Assembly: GCF_019464495.1 (NCBI RefSeq)
Contig: NZ_CP080492.1
Span: forward strand, 2,914,001-2,978,000
Length of the DNA stretch: 64,000 nucleotides
Reading direction: 5' to 3'
Origin: Leucobacter luti
Lineage (GTDB): Bacteria; Actinomycetota; Actinomycetes; Actinomycetales; Microbacteriaceae
Shown here: in pieces, positions 8,671-16,958 of the stretch
Position numbering within the stretch: position 1 is the first letter of the stretch
Layout of the letters: each line of letters starts with the position of its first letter
Made by a program: the position numbers and the translations under genes
Notes under the pieces: model-generated
Database searches by the model: none
Seen by the model: only the letters and a program-made list of their open reading frames with translations
What the model was told of the DNA's origin: nothing

Positions 8671-9350
8671 TCGATCTCCTTCGCAGTAACGGCATCTGGC
8701 TCGCCGAGCGACTCGGCCACCTGCGAGGCGAGCACCCGGATGGTCGCGGGGGTATCGGTGCCATAAACCAGGATCGTGTCATTGCCCCAGGTGCCCTGCA
8801 TCCCGAACAGCATGTTGGCCTCGCCGGGGTTGCGGTCGGTGTGGTCATACACGATCCACTCGATACCACCCAGTTGCTCGGTGCCCGTGGGGGCTTGCTG
8901 TTCGAGCTGCTGCGCGATCCACGTGTCGTTGACTGGGGCGCCGTCAGCGGTGAAAGCCTGGGTTACAGCGGCGTAGGCCTCGTCAGCGGTCGTGTAATTG
9001 AGCTGCCACGAGGTAATGCCGCTGCCGCCGCGCAGCTGTGCCTGTTTCGCCTTCCACCCATCGTCGACGGCGGGAGCCGCGAGCGTGCGTCCGGCGCTGG
9101 GGGCGGCCTCAACGGCGAGCTCGGCGACGTTGACGGACTGCTCCGCAAACGTATCGGTGCCGCGCGGCACGAGCAGGTACATGACCAGGACGAGCCCGAG
9201 CGTGACGAGCAGCGAGAACACGAGATTGTTGACCGTCTTGCGCTGGCGGTAGAGCCGGCTATCGCGAGCTTTGCGCGCGGCGGTTTCTGCCGTCGTTTCC
9301 GGGCGGCCGAGCTCGGCCACCACGACGGGCGGTTTGTTCTTCTTCGCCAT
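8667..9350 (-). CDS. DUF4245 domain-containing membrane protein
   Basis: 227 aa. A charged cytoplasmic N-terminus (1-45) precedes one TM helix (about 46-65, LVFSLLVTLGLVLVMYLLVP) and an extracytoplasmic DUF4245 domain (about 80-220, with WQLNYTTADEAYAAVTQAF and GTWGNDTILVYG). The function is unknown. It lies 2 bp after xseB and overlaps the carbonic anhydrase start, so it belongs to one operon. Confidence 0.88.
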   Translation of the reverse strand: MAKKNKPPVVVAELGRPETTAETAARKARDSRLYRQRKTVNNLVFSLLVTLGLVLVMYLLVPRGTDTFAEQSVNVAELAVEAAPSAGRTLAAPAVDDGWKAKQAQLRGGSGITSWQLNYTTADEAYAAVTQAFTADGAPVNDTWIAQQLEQQAPTGTEQLGGIEWIVYDHTDRNPGEANMLFGMQGTWGNDTILVYGTDTPATIRVLASQVAESLGEPDAVTAKEIE

Positions 9351-9352
9351 GA

Positions 9353-9607
9353 CTACGCGTCTGCCCCCTGGCCTGTAGCTGTTGTGTCAACCGCTCCCGA
9401 GCCCTGACGCGCGGATTCGAGCCGCTGCCGGGCGCCGATCAGCCACTCTTCACATCGGGCGGCGAGGACTTCGCCTCGCTCCCAGAGCTGCAACGACTCT
9501 TCGAGTGTCGTCCCCCCTTGTTCGAGGCGAGAGACGACCTGAATAAGCTCGTCACGGGCCTCCTCATAGCTGAGGGCAGCGGGATCCCGGGTCTCGGAAG
9601 CAGACAT
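9353..9607 (-). CDS. xseB: exodeoxyribonuclease VII small subunit
   Basis: 84 aa from ATG 9607 (longer upstream readings are non-coding). The XseB core is clear: [45 protein letters not shown]. It binds XseA to form exonuclease VII, which degrades single-stranded DNA. Unusually, xseA is not directly upstream but about 6 kb away at 15602-16855, separated by a transport module. Confidence 0.93.
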   Translation of the reverse strand: MSASETRDPAALSYEEARDELIQVVSRLEQGGTTLEESLQLWERGEVLAARCEEWLIGARQRLESARQGSGAVDTTATGQGADA

Positions 9608-9670
9608 GGCTGCCAGTCTACTCACCGTGGATGGGAGCGCGCGCGGTGCTCGCGAGGACTGCAGACGAGT

Positions 9671-9710
9671 GAGCGCGCTGTGCGGTGGCTTCCCGCCGCA
9701 CAGCGCGCTC
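9671..9710. terminator. long hairpin between the ABC permease gene and xseB
   Basis: Perfect 15-bp stem (GAGCGCGCTGTGCGG and its complement) with a 10-nt loop. It lies after the permease stop (9753) and before xseB on the minus strand, so it is well placed to stop transcription of the inserted transport module before xseB. No T-tract. Confidence 0.75.
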
Positions 9711-9752
9711 GCAGAGATCCCGCAGTACTCCCGCTCGCTGAGTTCCCCGTCG

Positions 9753-10784
9753 CTACCGCGTGGCCGCGGCTGTTGGCGGCGGGGCCGACTCCGATTCCGG
9801 ATCGACCGCTTTCTTGCCGAGCTTTGCCCAGGAGCGCCGGATGATCCGTTGCACGGAGGTGTCCAGCGCAACGGCAATGATCAGCGTTGCACCGACCAGA
9901 ATCGTCTGCAGGAATGGCGACGCCTGCATGAAGACGAGCCCGGCTCGCAGCACGCGGAAGAAGAGCAAGCCAGCGACGACGCCGCTGATCCGACCGACGC
10001 CGCCCTCGAAGGCTACGCCACCCAGCAACACGACGGTGAGCACTTCGAGTTCCAGGCCCGAGCCGATATTCGGGTTTGCTGACTGCACTTTGGCCGACAA
10101 AAATAGCCCGGCGAGAGCCGCGAAGGCGCCAGTGGCTACGAACAAGAGAAACCGAGAACGCTGCACATTGACGCCCATGAGTCGTGCAGCCCGCTCGTTG
10201 CCACCGATGGCCTTCACTTCTTTGCCGAACTTCGTGTGATTGAGCACGTACCAGCCGAGCGCGATGACGAAGATGAGCGCGATGATCTGGATTGGCACAG
10301 GCCCGACCTTCAGCGTGCCGATCGCTCGGAATGCTTCGGGGAGCTCGGCACGCGGGACCGTGCGACCGTCGGAGATGAGGAGAGCGAACCCACCCCAGAC
10401 GCTGAGCGCACCCAGCGTGACCACGAAGGAGTTGAGGCCGAGATACGAGATGAGGAAGCCGTTGAGTGCGCCGGCAGCGACTCCGGTCATGATCGCAACG
10501 AGGAAACCGAGCAGCGTCGACCCGGTGCTGCTCATGGTGAGTCCGCCTGTGATCGCGGCAGCTGAGGCCACCGAACCGACGGACAGATCGATGCTTCCCG
10601 ACATGATGAGGAATGCAGCCGGAATGGCGATCAGGCCGAGCTCGGCTGCCTGCAACAGGATGCTCTGACCGTTGGCGAATGAGAAGAAGTTCGGGCGCAG
10701 GATCGAGAACACGGCGACGAGCACAACGAGGGCGAGGAAGATGCCATTTTTCGCGGCAAAAATCTTAAGGCGTTCGGAGTTCAT
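9753..10784 (-). CDS. RbsC-like ABC transporter permease
   Basis: About 343 aa from ATG 10784 ([16 protein letters not shown]). Some 8-10 hydrophobic segments are present, with the BPD_transp_2 pattern [20 protein letters not shown] and the cytoplasmic coupling region ([24 protein letters not shown]). It is the membrane channel of a ribose/galactose-type importer and lies 13 bp after the ATPase gene. The C-terminus is a charged tail rich in Pro/Ala. Which carbohydrate or nucleoside is imported cannot be told. Confidence 0.9.
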   Translation of the reverse strand: MNSERLKIFAAKNGIFLALVVLVAVFSILRPNFFSFANGQSILLQAAELGLIAIPAAFLIMSGSIDLSVGSVASAAAITGGLTMSSTGSTLLGFLVAIMTGVAAGALNGFLISYLGLNSFVVTLGALSVWGGFALLISDGRTVPRAELPEAFRAIGTLKVGPVPIQIIALIFVIALGWYVLNHTKFGKEVKAIGGNERAARLMGVNVQRSRFLLFVATGAFAALAGLFLSAKVQSANPNIGSGLELEVLTVVLLGGVAFEGGVGRISGVVAGLLFFRVLRAGLVFMQASPFLQTILVGATLIIAVALDTSVQRIIRRSWAKLGKKAVDPESESAPPPTAAATR

Positions 10785-10797
10785 GGGCGGCTTTCGA

Positions 10798-12312
10798 TCA
10801 GGCCCGCGCCGGAGCGACACGGGTGAGGAGGGAGGCAAGGAGGTCTTCGTTGAACTTGGGGGAGCGCGGCACGTCCTGGTGGGTTGCACCATTCACGGTG
10901 ACAGCGCGATCACACATGCTCGCGATTTCGTCGGATTCGCTTGACGCGACGACGACGGCGGCTCCAGCGGCCGCCGCGGCGCGTACCGCCTCGACGATGT
11001 CGAGCTTCGCGCCAACGTCGACGCCTTGCGTTGGTTGCGCGAGCACGAGGAGCCGGGGCTGAGCCGGGTAGAGCCACCTGGCGAGGAGGTGCTTCTGCCG
11101 GTTGCCCCCGGAGAACTGCGAGATTTCAGCGTCTGCGCCGGGACCTCGGATATCGAGTGCGGTGCGTGCGTGCGTGTACACCTCGCGACCCGAGGCGCCG
11201 GAGACCCACCAGCCGCGCGCCCCGGATTGGCCAAACCAGGGGAGCATCACGTTGTCGATCGCGGTTTCAGATCCGACGAGTCCTTCGGTATCGCGATCCG
11301 GAGGTACGAAGAACACGCGGCGTTTGATTGCTTGCGCCGGGGAGGTGAATCGCACCGGTTCGCCATCGAGTTGAAACTGACGCGGTGTTCCTGCCCCGCC
11401 GAGACTGGCGGCGAGCGCGAATTGTGGCCCGCCTGCCATGCCGAAGAGACCAACCACTTCGCCGGAGCGAACCACGAGATCCTCGTGCAGCGGGTCATCG
11501 GATGGCAGCTCAACGACCGCCTGACCGGGCTCAGTGTGGGTGAAATCCAGTGAGCGGAGATCAGGTACGAGGGCCTCGGCGAGACGCGCCGGGGTGAAAT
11601 CGGTGGTGGGGCCGTCGACTACCAGGCGGCCACCCCGGAGCACGACGATTCTGGTGCACACTTCGAGGATGTCGGGAAGTCGATGCGAGACGTAGAGCAC
11701 GGTCACCCCCTGGGCGGCAAAGCTCCGGATCAACTCGTGCAGTGCTTCTGTTTCGGCCTTGCCGAGTGCAGCTGTCGGCTCGTCGAGCAGCAGCACTTTC
11801 ATCTCACCTGCGAGCAGCCCGCGTGCCAGGTCGACGAGCTGACGCTCTCCCAGGCCGAGCGCCGCAACGGGCATGTCGAGGGGGAGCTGAGCGCCGACTG
11901 TGGCGAGCGCTTCGGTCGCGAGCCGTCGCCGCTCGGCCATGCGCGGCGCAGGTCGGGCGAGGAAGAGATTCTCCAGCACTGACATGTTTGGCGCGAGGGC
12001 GGGTTCCTGGTGGATCACCGTGATGCCGAGCTGCGCGGCCTCACGCGGAGTGAGCTTGCGCGCGACCGCCACGCCGTCGACGGTAAATGCGCCTCCTGTG
12101 GCCTGGATCACTCCGGTCGTCACGTTGCACAGGGTGCTTTTGCCTGCGCCGTTGTGACCGAGGAGGCCAATGATCTCGCCTGGTGCTGCCGCAAAGCTGA
12201 CGTCTTCGAGCGCGCGCGTCGCACCGAAGTCGACGGTCACCCCCGAATACGCGAGTCGTGTTGGCAGCTGCGATCCAGGCAGTGGCTCGCGCTGTTGTGT
12301 GTCACGCGGCAT
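10798..12312 (-). CDS. RbsA/MglA-like ABC ATPase (two nucleotide-binding domains)
   Basis: 504 aa with two fused ABC domains. NBD1 (about 20-250) is intact: Walker A GHNGAGKST, signature-region ALGLGERQLVDLARGLL, Walker B VLLLDEPTAAL, switch SH. NBD2 (about 260-500) has a degenerate P-loop (GLFGMAGGPQFALAA), a normal SGGNRQK signature, and Walker B changed to LLVLAQPTQGVDVG. The usual D-E pair is A-Q, so NBD2 should not hydrolyse ATP. Degenerate NBD2 P-loops are usual in this family; loss of both Walker B acids is less so. RBS AAGGAGAG. Confidence 0.9.
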   Translation of the reverse strand: MPRDTQQREPLPGSQLPTRLAYSGVTVDFGATRALEDVSFAAAPGEIIGLLGHNGAGKSTLCNVTTGVIQATGGAFTVDGVAVARKLTPREAAQLGITVIHQEPALAPNMSVLENLFLARPAPRMAERRRLATEALATVGAQLPLDMPVAALGLGERQLVDLARGLLAGEMKVLLLDEPTAALGKAETEALHELIRSFAAQGVTVLYVSHRLPDILEVCTRIVVLRGGRLVVDGPTTDFTPARLAEALVPDLRSLDFTHTEPGQAVVELPSDDPLHEDLVVRSGEVVGLFGMAGGPQFALAASLGGAGTPRQFQLDGEPVRFTSPAQAIKRRVFFVPPDRDTEGLVGSETAIDNVMLPWFGQSGARGWWVSGASGREVYTHARTALDIRGPGADAEISQFSGGNRQKHLLARWLYPAQPRLLVLAQPTQGVDVGAKLDIVEAVRAAAAAGAAVVVASSESDEIASMCDRAVTVNGATHQDVPRSPKFNEDLLASLLTRVAPARA

Positions 12313-12365
12313 GGTGACTCTCCTTCCACCGGTTCCCCGGGTATGTGCGCCGGTGTGCCTGAAAA

Positions 12366-12395
12366 GCTGGGGCGCCGGGGAGTCGGCGCCCCAGC
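12366..12395. terminator. attenuator-like hairpin between binding-protein and ATPase genes
   Basis: Inverted repeat GCTGGGGCGCC / GGCGCCCCAGC directly after the binding-protein stop and before the ATPase on the minus strand. Such hairpins commonly keep binding-protein mRNA more abundant than that of the membrane components. Confidence 0.7.
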
Positions 12396-12402
12396 AAGGG
12401 TG

Positions 12403-13398
12403 CTACTGGTTGGCGAGCAGGTACTGGTCTGCGTTGTCCGCGGTCACCTCGACCGTCGGTACCGTCTCGTCGGTGACACTCTTTCCCTCAGCCGCGTCGA
12501 TGAGCATTTGCGCGTTCGCTTCGGCGAGTTCACGTGCCGGCGCGATGAATGCGTAGCGCCAGAATGACTGTGGCTCCGCGATGATCTCGAGCTCGGCATC
12601 CGTGGCGTCGAGATTGACGAGCAGCATGCTTTCGTCGGTGGGAGAGACGCCGGAATCCGTCAGCGCCTGGTACGCCCCGAGTGCGGGGTCATTTGCGATG
12701 GCGAGCCACACCTTTGTATTTGGCACTGCGTTCAGCTGGTTCTGTACTGCGGCGTAGCCGTCATCGAGGCTGAGTACTTTGTGCTCAGTGATATTCAGGT
12801 TGAGCTTCGCAGCGTCGAGTGCATCGAGCATGCCCTTGCCACGGAGGCGGCCGAGATCGGTGTCCGGCCACCCGAGGAATGCCACGTCGACCTGCTCGTC
12901 GCCGTACTTCTCCTTGATCCACTCTGCCGCACGGGTGCCTGCTTCGCGGCCGTCAGCTTCGTGATCGAGCACGACCGCTCCTGCGACGCCCTCCCAGGTG
13001 CTGCCATAGCCCAGTACGGGGATGCCAGCGTCGGTGGCTTGGCTGGTGACCGCCACCATGGCGTCCGACTGCACCGGGTAGCCCATGATCGCTTTGATGT
13101 CGCCGCGTACGATCCAGGATTCCCAATCCTGCACCTGCGTCTGCGCATTCCACTTCGGGTCGTCGGTGACGAACTCGTAGCCGGCATCGGTGACAGCGGT
13201 CTCCATGAACGGCAGCATGTCGTTCCAGATCTGGATATCGAGGCCGGCGAAGCTCATTGCGACAGCGCCCTTGTCGGCGCCGCCGGATCCTGCGCCAGAG
13301 CCTGCGTCAGAGCCGCCGCCCGAGGTGCAGCCTGCGAGTGCGAGTGCGGTGCTGGCGGTGAGCGCGACCACGGCCAGAGTGCGACGCATGCGTTTCAT
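12403..13398 (-). CDS. periplasmic-binding-protein-type-1 lipoprotein of an ABC importer
   Basis: 331 aa from ATG 13398, preceded by AAAGGAG. It has a lipoprotein signal peptide (MKRMRRTL...ALALAGC, lipobox LAGC), then a Gly/Ser linker and a RbsB-like two-lobed binding domain (GYPVQSDAMVAVTSQATDAGIPVLGYGS, then VLDHEADGREAGTRAAEWIKEKYG). It captures the solute for the ATPase and permease genes downstream. Similarity is to the ribose/xylose/autoinducer cluster; the ligand is unknown. The gene is divergent from a deacetylase gene. Confidence 0.88.
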   Translation of the reverse strand: MKRMRRTLAVVALTASTALALAGCTSGGGSDAGSGAGSGGADKGAVAMSFAGLDIQIWNDMLPFMETAVTDAGYEFVTDDPKWNAQTQVQDWESWIVRGDIKAIMGYPVQSDAMVAVTSQATDAGIPVLGYGSTWEGVAGAVVLDHEADGREAGTRAAEWIKEKYGDEQVDVAFLGWPDTDLGRLRGKGMLDALDAAKLNLNITEHKVLSLDDGYAAVQNQLNAVPNTKVWLAIANDPALGAYQALTDSGVSPTDESMLLVNLDATDAELEIIAEPQSFWRYAFIAPARELAEANAQMLIDAAEGKSVTDETVPTVEVTADNADQYLLANQ

Positions 13399-13502
13399 GT
13401 CTGTGACTCCTTTGTCGTTGGTCCGTACCTGTTCCGCGTGAATGCGGGGCACGGAGGTGCCGCGCGGCATTCGTTGCTCGCGGCGTGAACAATACGACCA
13501 CA

Positions 13503-13520
13503 TGACTACGCGAATAGTCA
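13503..13520. promoter_or_regulatory. candidate operator 1 in the transporter/deacetylase divergent region
   Basis: Perfect dyad TGACTA-N6-TAGTCA in an AT-rich stretch (about 13500-13600) within a GC-rich chromosome. On the minus strand TTGACT, a possible -35 box for the binding-protein gene, overlaps it. A further TAGTCA half-site occurs near 13545. Confidence 0.55.
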
Positions 13521-13552
13521 ATGAATTTTTAACTCTGTTGTTGTTTAGTCAC

Positions 13553-13573
13553 ACAAACTTAATAATCGTTTGT
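13553..13573. promoter_or_regulatory. candidate operator 2 in the transporter/deacetylase divergent region
   Basis: Dyad ACAAAC-N9-GTTTGT with an all-AT-like centre (TTAATAATC). The shape, short arms around an AT core, fits Lrp/AsnC-type binding, and an Lrp/AsnC gene lies in the same module at 14908-15432. The link is inference. Confidence 0.5.
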
Positions 13574-13661
13574 CATTTGTGAATTCTGCCCCTATCGTGG
13601 ATCGCGCCGGCCCCGGGCAGTGAAGCCAGCGGGCGGATGGGCAAGTCGAAAGGACACCGCA

Positions 13662-14789
13662 ATGACGCGCAAGACCGGATACGTGTGGCACGAGCGATAC
13701 GCATGGCACGACACAGGGACTCACGCCGGGTTGGTGCCGGCCGGGGGATATGTGCAGCCGTATCGCAACTTTGAGAGCCCGGATTCCAAAGCGCGATTCG
13801 CGGGGCTCGTTGAGGTATCTGGCTTGATCGACCAGCTCACCCGTGTGCGTGCGCAGGAAGTGTCCGACGAGGACCTGCTGCGCGTGCACACTCCGGCGCA
13901 CCTCGATCGCATCCGGAGTCAGTCCGACGCTGGCGGCGGCGATGCTGGGGATGGCTTCTCGCCCTTCGGCCGCGGTGGCTTCGAACTGGGGAAGCTCGCG
14001 GCGGGTGGCACCCTCGCTGCTGCACGGGCCGTGCTCGATGGGACCGCGGACAACGCCTATGCGCTCGTGCGCCCGCCTGGACACCACGCGGAGCCCGATC
14101 AGGGTCGGGGCTACTGCCTCTTCGCGAACGTCCCGATCGCGATCGAAGCGCTGCGTGCGGAGCGGCGAGTGCGCCGGGTTGCCATCTTCGACTATGACGT
14201 CCACCACGGCAACGGCGCGCAGAAAATCTACTGGAATGATCCCGATGTGTTGACGATTTCGGTGCACCAGGATCGGCTCTTCCCTGTCGACAGCGGCCTG
14301 GCCGAGGAACGCGGAGGCGACGCAGGTGCCGGTACAAATATCAACGTGCCACTTCCGGCCGGATCAGGTGACGGCGCATACTGGTCGGTCGTGGATCGTG
14401 TTGCGGGACCGGCCATCCGGGCGTTCGCCCCCGATCTCATCATCGTGTCGAGCGGCTTCGACCCGTCAGCTCTGGATCCCCTCGGGCGGATGAGTGTCAC
14501 CTCGAATGGGTTCCGCGGCATCGCGGAGCGGCTGCTGGCGATCGCGGATGATGCCTGCGACGGCAAGATCGTCTTCTCGCACGAGGGTGGCTACTCCGCC
14601 GTGCACGTGCCGTTTTGCGGGATCGCGGTGCTCGAAGTGCTGAGCGGAATCACGACAGGAGTCGAGGATCCGTTTAACGTTTCGATCGGCAGCTCGCCAA
14701 CTCGCGCCTTGACCGAGTGGCAAACCGACATCATTGACCGCTCTGCTGAATTTGCTCGGGCGCTCGGCCTCATCGTCGGTGAGCCGTGA
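13662..14789 (+). CDS. class II histone-deacetylase-like amidohydrolase
   Basis: 375 aa from ATG 13662 (AAAGGAC site). The HDAC/acetylpolyamine amidohydrolase fold is shown by RPPGHHAEPDQGRGYCLFAN (catalytic His pair near residue 141), FDYDVHHGNG (Zn ligands, about 175-183), SSGFDPSALDPLGR (third Zn Asp) and EGGYS (near the C-terminus). It probably removes an acetyl or acyl group from an amine. It is divergent from an ABC importer and followed by an Lrp regulator, so a plausible substrate is the imported compound or a product of it, such as an acylated amine. The substrate is not provable from sequence. Confidence 0.92.
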   Translation: MTRKTGYVWHERYAWHDTGTHAGLVPAGGYVQPYRNFESPDSKARFAGLVEVSGLIDQLTRVRAQEVSDEDLLRVHTPAHLDRIRSQSDAGGGDAGDGFSPFGRGGFELGKLAAGGTLAAARAVLDGTADNAYALVRPPGHHAEPDQGRGYCLFANVPIAIEALRAERRVRRVAIFDYDVHHGNGAQKIYWNDPDVLTISVHQDRLFPVDSGLAEERGGDAGAGTNINVPLPAGSGDGAYWSVVDRVAGPAIRAFAPDLIIVSSGFDPSALDPLGRMSVTSNGFRGIAERLLAIADDACDGKIVFSHEGGYSAVHVPFCGIAVLEVLSGITTGVEDPFNVSIGSSPTRALTEWQTDIIDRSAEFARALGLIVGEP

Positions 14790-14791
14790 CG

Positions 14792-14829
14792 CGGGCGGCA
14801 CGCGAGCGCTAGCGTCAGCGTGCCGCCCG
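14792..14829. terminator. hairpin between convergent deacetylase and Lrp genes
   Basis: Twelve-base arms CGGGCGGCACGC / GCGTGCCGCCCG around 14 nt, starting 3 bp after the deacetylase stop. It can serve both convergent genes. Confidence 0.8.
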
Positions 14830-14907
14830 TAGGGGCCGAGCCGAGGTCCGTGCTCGGGGGTGAGCGATGGGGCTGCTGCTATTCAGAGCACCGCCGCCCG
14901 CTCCCGG

Positions 14908-15432
14908 CTAGCGGCCGTTCGTCGTCGGAAAGACCGGACGATGCGTGTGCACGGCCTCATACAAAAAGGTCGAGATCCGGGAGACTCCGGCGACTTCGCG
15001 GATCTGACGGTTGATCAGCGAGAAGAGCTCGGATGAAGACTGCGCGTAGACCTCAGCGAGCAGGCTGAAATTGCCGGATCCGAGCACGAGGTAGCGCACG
15101 CCGGGAAACTGCGAGATTTCGTCCGCAACGCGATCGATATCGCCTTCGACTTCGATCTGCAGGCTCGCAATGCTTCGAAGCCCGACTGCGTGAGGGCTCG
15201 TGACACCGATGACGCGCACCACGCCGCGTTCCTGCAGCCGCTTCACGCGTGCACGGGCTCCGCCTGGGGTGAGACCCACTTCTGTGCCGAGTTCGGCGTA
15301 GCTCATGCGTCCATCGCGTTCGAGCAGCCCGATCAGCCGCTCGTCAACCTGATCGAGCATCCACGGCGGTTCGTCTGTTGCTTCAGTGACGAGACTCCCC
15401 GGCTCCGGTGTCTCCGCTCGCGCCTTTCCCAT
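14908..15432 (-). CDS. Lrp/AsnC-family transcriptional regulator
   Basis: 174 aa. There is an N-terminal HTH (about 25-75: LDQVDERLIGLLERDGRMSYAELGTEVGLTPGGARARVKRLQERGVVRVIGV) and a RAM/AsnC ligand-binding domain (about 85-165, with VRYLVLGSGNFSLLAEVYA). Such regulators usually sense amino acids or related small molecules. Its position beside the importer and deacetylase makes it the likely regulator of that module. Confidence 0.9.
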   Translation of the reverse strand: MGKARAETPEPGSLVTEATDEPPWMLDQVDERLIGLLERDGRMSYAELGTEVGLTPGGARARVKRLQERGVVRVIGVTSPHAVGLRSIASLQIEVEGDIDRVADEISQFPGVRYLVLGSGNFSLLAEVYAQSSSELFSLINRQIREVAGVSRISTFLYEAVHTHRPVFPTTNGR

Positions 15433-15521
15433 GCTGTGCAGTATTGCACGGCGGCGGTGGTGGCGCGCGGCGGCGGGCCGCGATGCTCGATTGCTTCGGC
15501 TCAGGGCGACGGCGACGCTGC

Positions 15522-15624
15522 GCGACTTCGGCGCCAGGCCTGTTGGAGCAGCGTGACTTCGGTGCTGGGCCTGTTCGACGCTGGGCCTGTTCGGGGCAGG
15601 GCTACTTCGGCGCCGGGCCCGCTG
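15522..15624. repeat. degenerate short direct repeats at the xseA 3' end
   Basis: Three or four imperfect copies of an element like (G/T)ACTTCGGCGCC(A/G)GGCC(T/C)G (15522, 15554, about 15575 partial, 15602). The last copy is the end of xseA itself. This marks the border between xseA and the inserted transport/deacetylase/Lrp module and may record local duplication at that junction. Confidence 0.65.
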
Positions 15625-16855
15625 ATCCCTCCGACACCGCGGCGAGCTTGCCCGCTGCGAGCGAGATTCTGATCGGTGTGCCAGCCGGTGCGTCTCCAGC
15701 GTCCCGCAACACTGCGCCGTGAGCGAGTTGCACGATGCCGTAGCCGCGTTCGAGCGTTGCTTGCGGTGACAGGGAAGTGAGGCGGGCCCGGAGATCTGTC
15801 AGCGAGCGGCTGCGATCCACGATCGCGCGATCAGCCAGCTCAGTGCCGCGGGCGATCCAGCGCACGAGCTCTTCGGCGCGCTCGTCCACGATGCGCTCCG
15901 GGGTGCGCAGCACCGGGCGACCACGCAGCTGCGAGATGCGATCCGTCTCGTATGAGAGCAGCTGACCGAGCCTGGAGCTCATGCGTGCGCGAGCCTGATC
16001 GATGCCCGCAAGTTCCTCGCCAACATCGGGGACAACGCGCTTCGCCGCGTCCGTGGGGGTCGAGGCACGCAGATCCGCCACCTCGTCGAGCAATGGTCGG
16101 TCGGCCTCGTGGCCGATTGCGCTCACCACCGGTGTCGTTGCCGCCGCTGCCGCTCGCACCACGCGCTCGTCACTGAACGGGAGCAGATTCTGGAAATCGC
16201 CGCCGCCGCGGGCCACAATGATCACGTCGACGGTCGGATCCTGATCCAGCGCCTCGATCCCGGCCGCAACTTCAGTGGCGGCGCGATCACCCTGCACCGC
16301 TGCGTAGTGGATCTTGAACTGCACACCTGGCCAGCGGAGTGTGGCATTGCGCACCACGTCTTTTTCAGCGTCGGAATCGCGGCCGGTCACGAGGCCGATC
16401 TTGCCAGGCAGGAACGGGAGCGTGCGCTTGCGCGCTGGATCGAACAGCCCCTCGCTCTGGAGTTGACGCCTGAGCCGCTCGAGCCGTTCCAACAGCTCGC
16501 CGAGACCCACGTGGGAGAGATCGAAGACCTGCACGGTGAGCGAGCCGCCCTTGACCCAGAAGTTGGGCTTGACGAGTGCGATCACGCGGTCGCCCTGCGC
16601 GAACTCGCTGCTCAGGCGTTGCGCCACCGAGCGCCACACGGTGAAGCTCACTGTGGCGTCCTGGCCGAGATCTTTGAGCTTGCCGTAGACGTGGCCGCCG
16701 CGGACCTGCCACTGGGTGACCTCGCCCTCGACCCAGACCTGGCCCAGCCGATCCACCCACGCCGCGATCTTCTCGCTCATGAGGCCAACCGGCCACGGGG
16801 ACTCCCGTGTCGCTGGGCTGCTTCCCGGGGCGGATCCCGATTCTGATTCGGCCAT
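15602..16855 (-). CDS. xseA: exodeoxyribonuclease VII large subunit
   Basis: 417 aa. There is an N-terminal OB-fold (about 20-115: GLMSEKIAAWVDRLGQVWVEGEVTQW...GHVYGKLKD) and a catalytic domain with VDVIIVARGGGDFQNLLPFSDERVVRA and SAIGHEADRPLLDEVAD, followed by a coiled-coil region that carries XseB subunits. With XseB it degrades single-stranded DNA. It is divergent from ispH (103 bp). The partner xseB is about 6 kb downstream rather than adjacent. Confidence 0.95.
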   Translation of the reverse strand: MAESESGSAPGSSPATRESPWPVGLMSEKIAAWVDRLGQVWVEGEVTQWQVRGGHVYGKLKDLGQDATVSFTVWRSVAQRLSSEFAQGDRVIALVKPNFWVKGGSLTVQVFDLSHVGLGELLERLERLRRQLQSEGLFDPARKRTLPFLPGKIGLVTGRDSDAEKDVVRNATLRWPGVQFKIHYAAVQGDRAATEVAAGIEALDQDPTVDVIIVARGGGDFQNLLPFSDERVVRAAAAATTPVVSAIGHEADRPLLDEVADLRASTPTDAAKRVVPDVGEELAGIDQARARMSSRLGQLLSYETDRISQLRGRPVLRTPERIVDERAEELVRWIARGTELADRAIVDRSRSLTDLRARLTSLSPQATLERGYGIVQLAHGAVLRDAGDAPAGTPIRISLAAGKLAAVSEGSAGPAPK

Positions 16856-16958
16856 GGCTCCACCCTAGCGGCGAGCTCTGACATCGGCGGCGGACGGCGG
16901 CGCGCGCGCCCCGCCGTACCCCGGGAGTATTGAGGGAAGGGGAGGTAGAATCGGTGCT

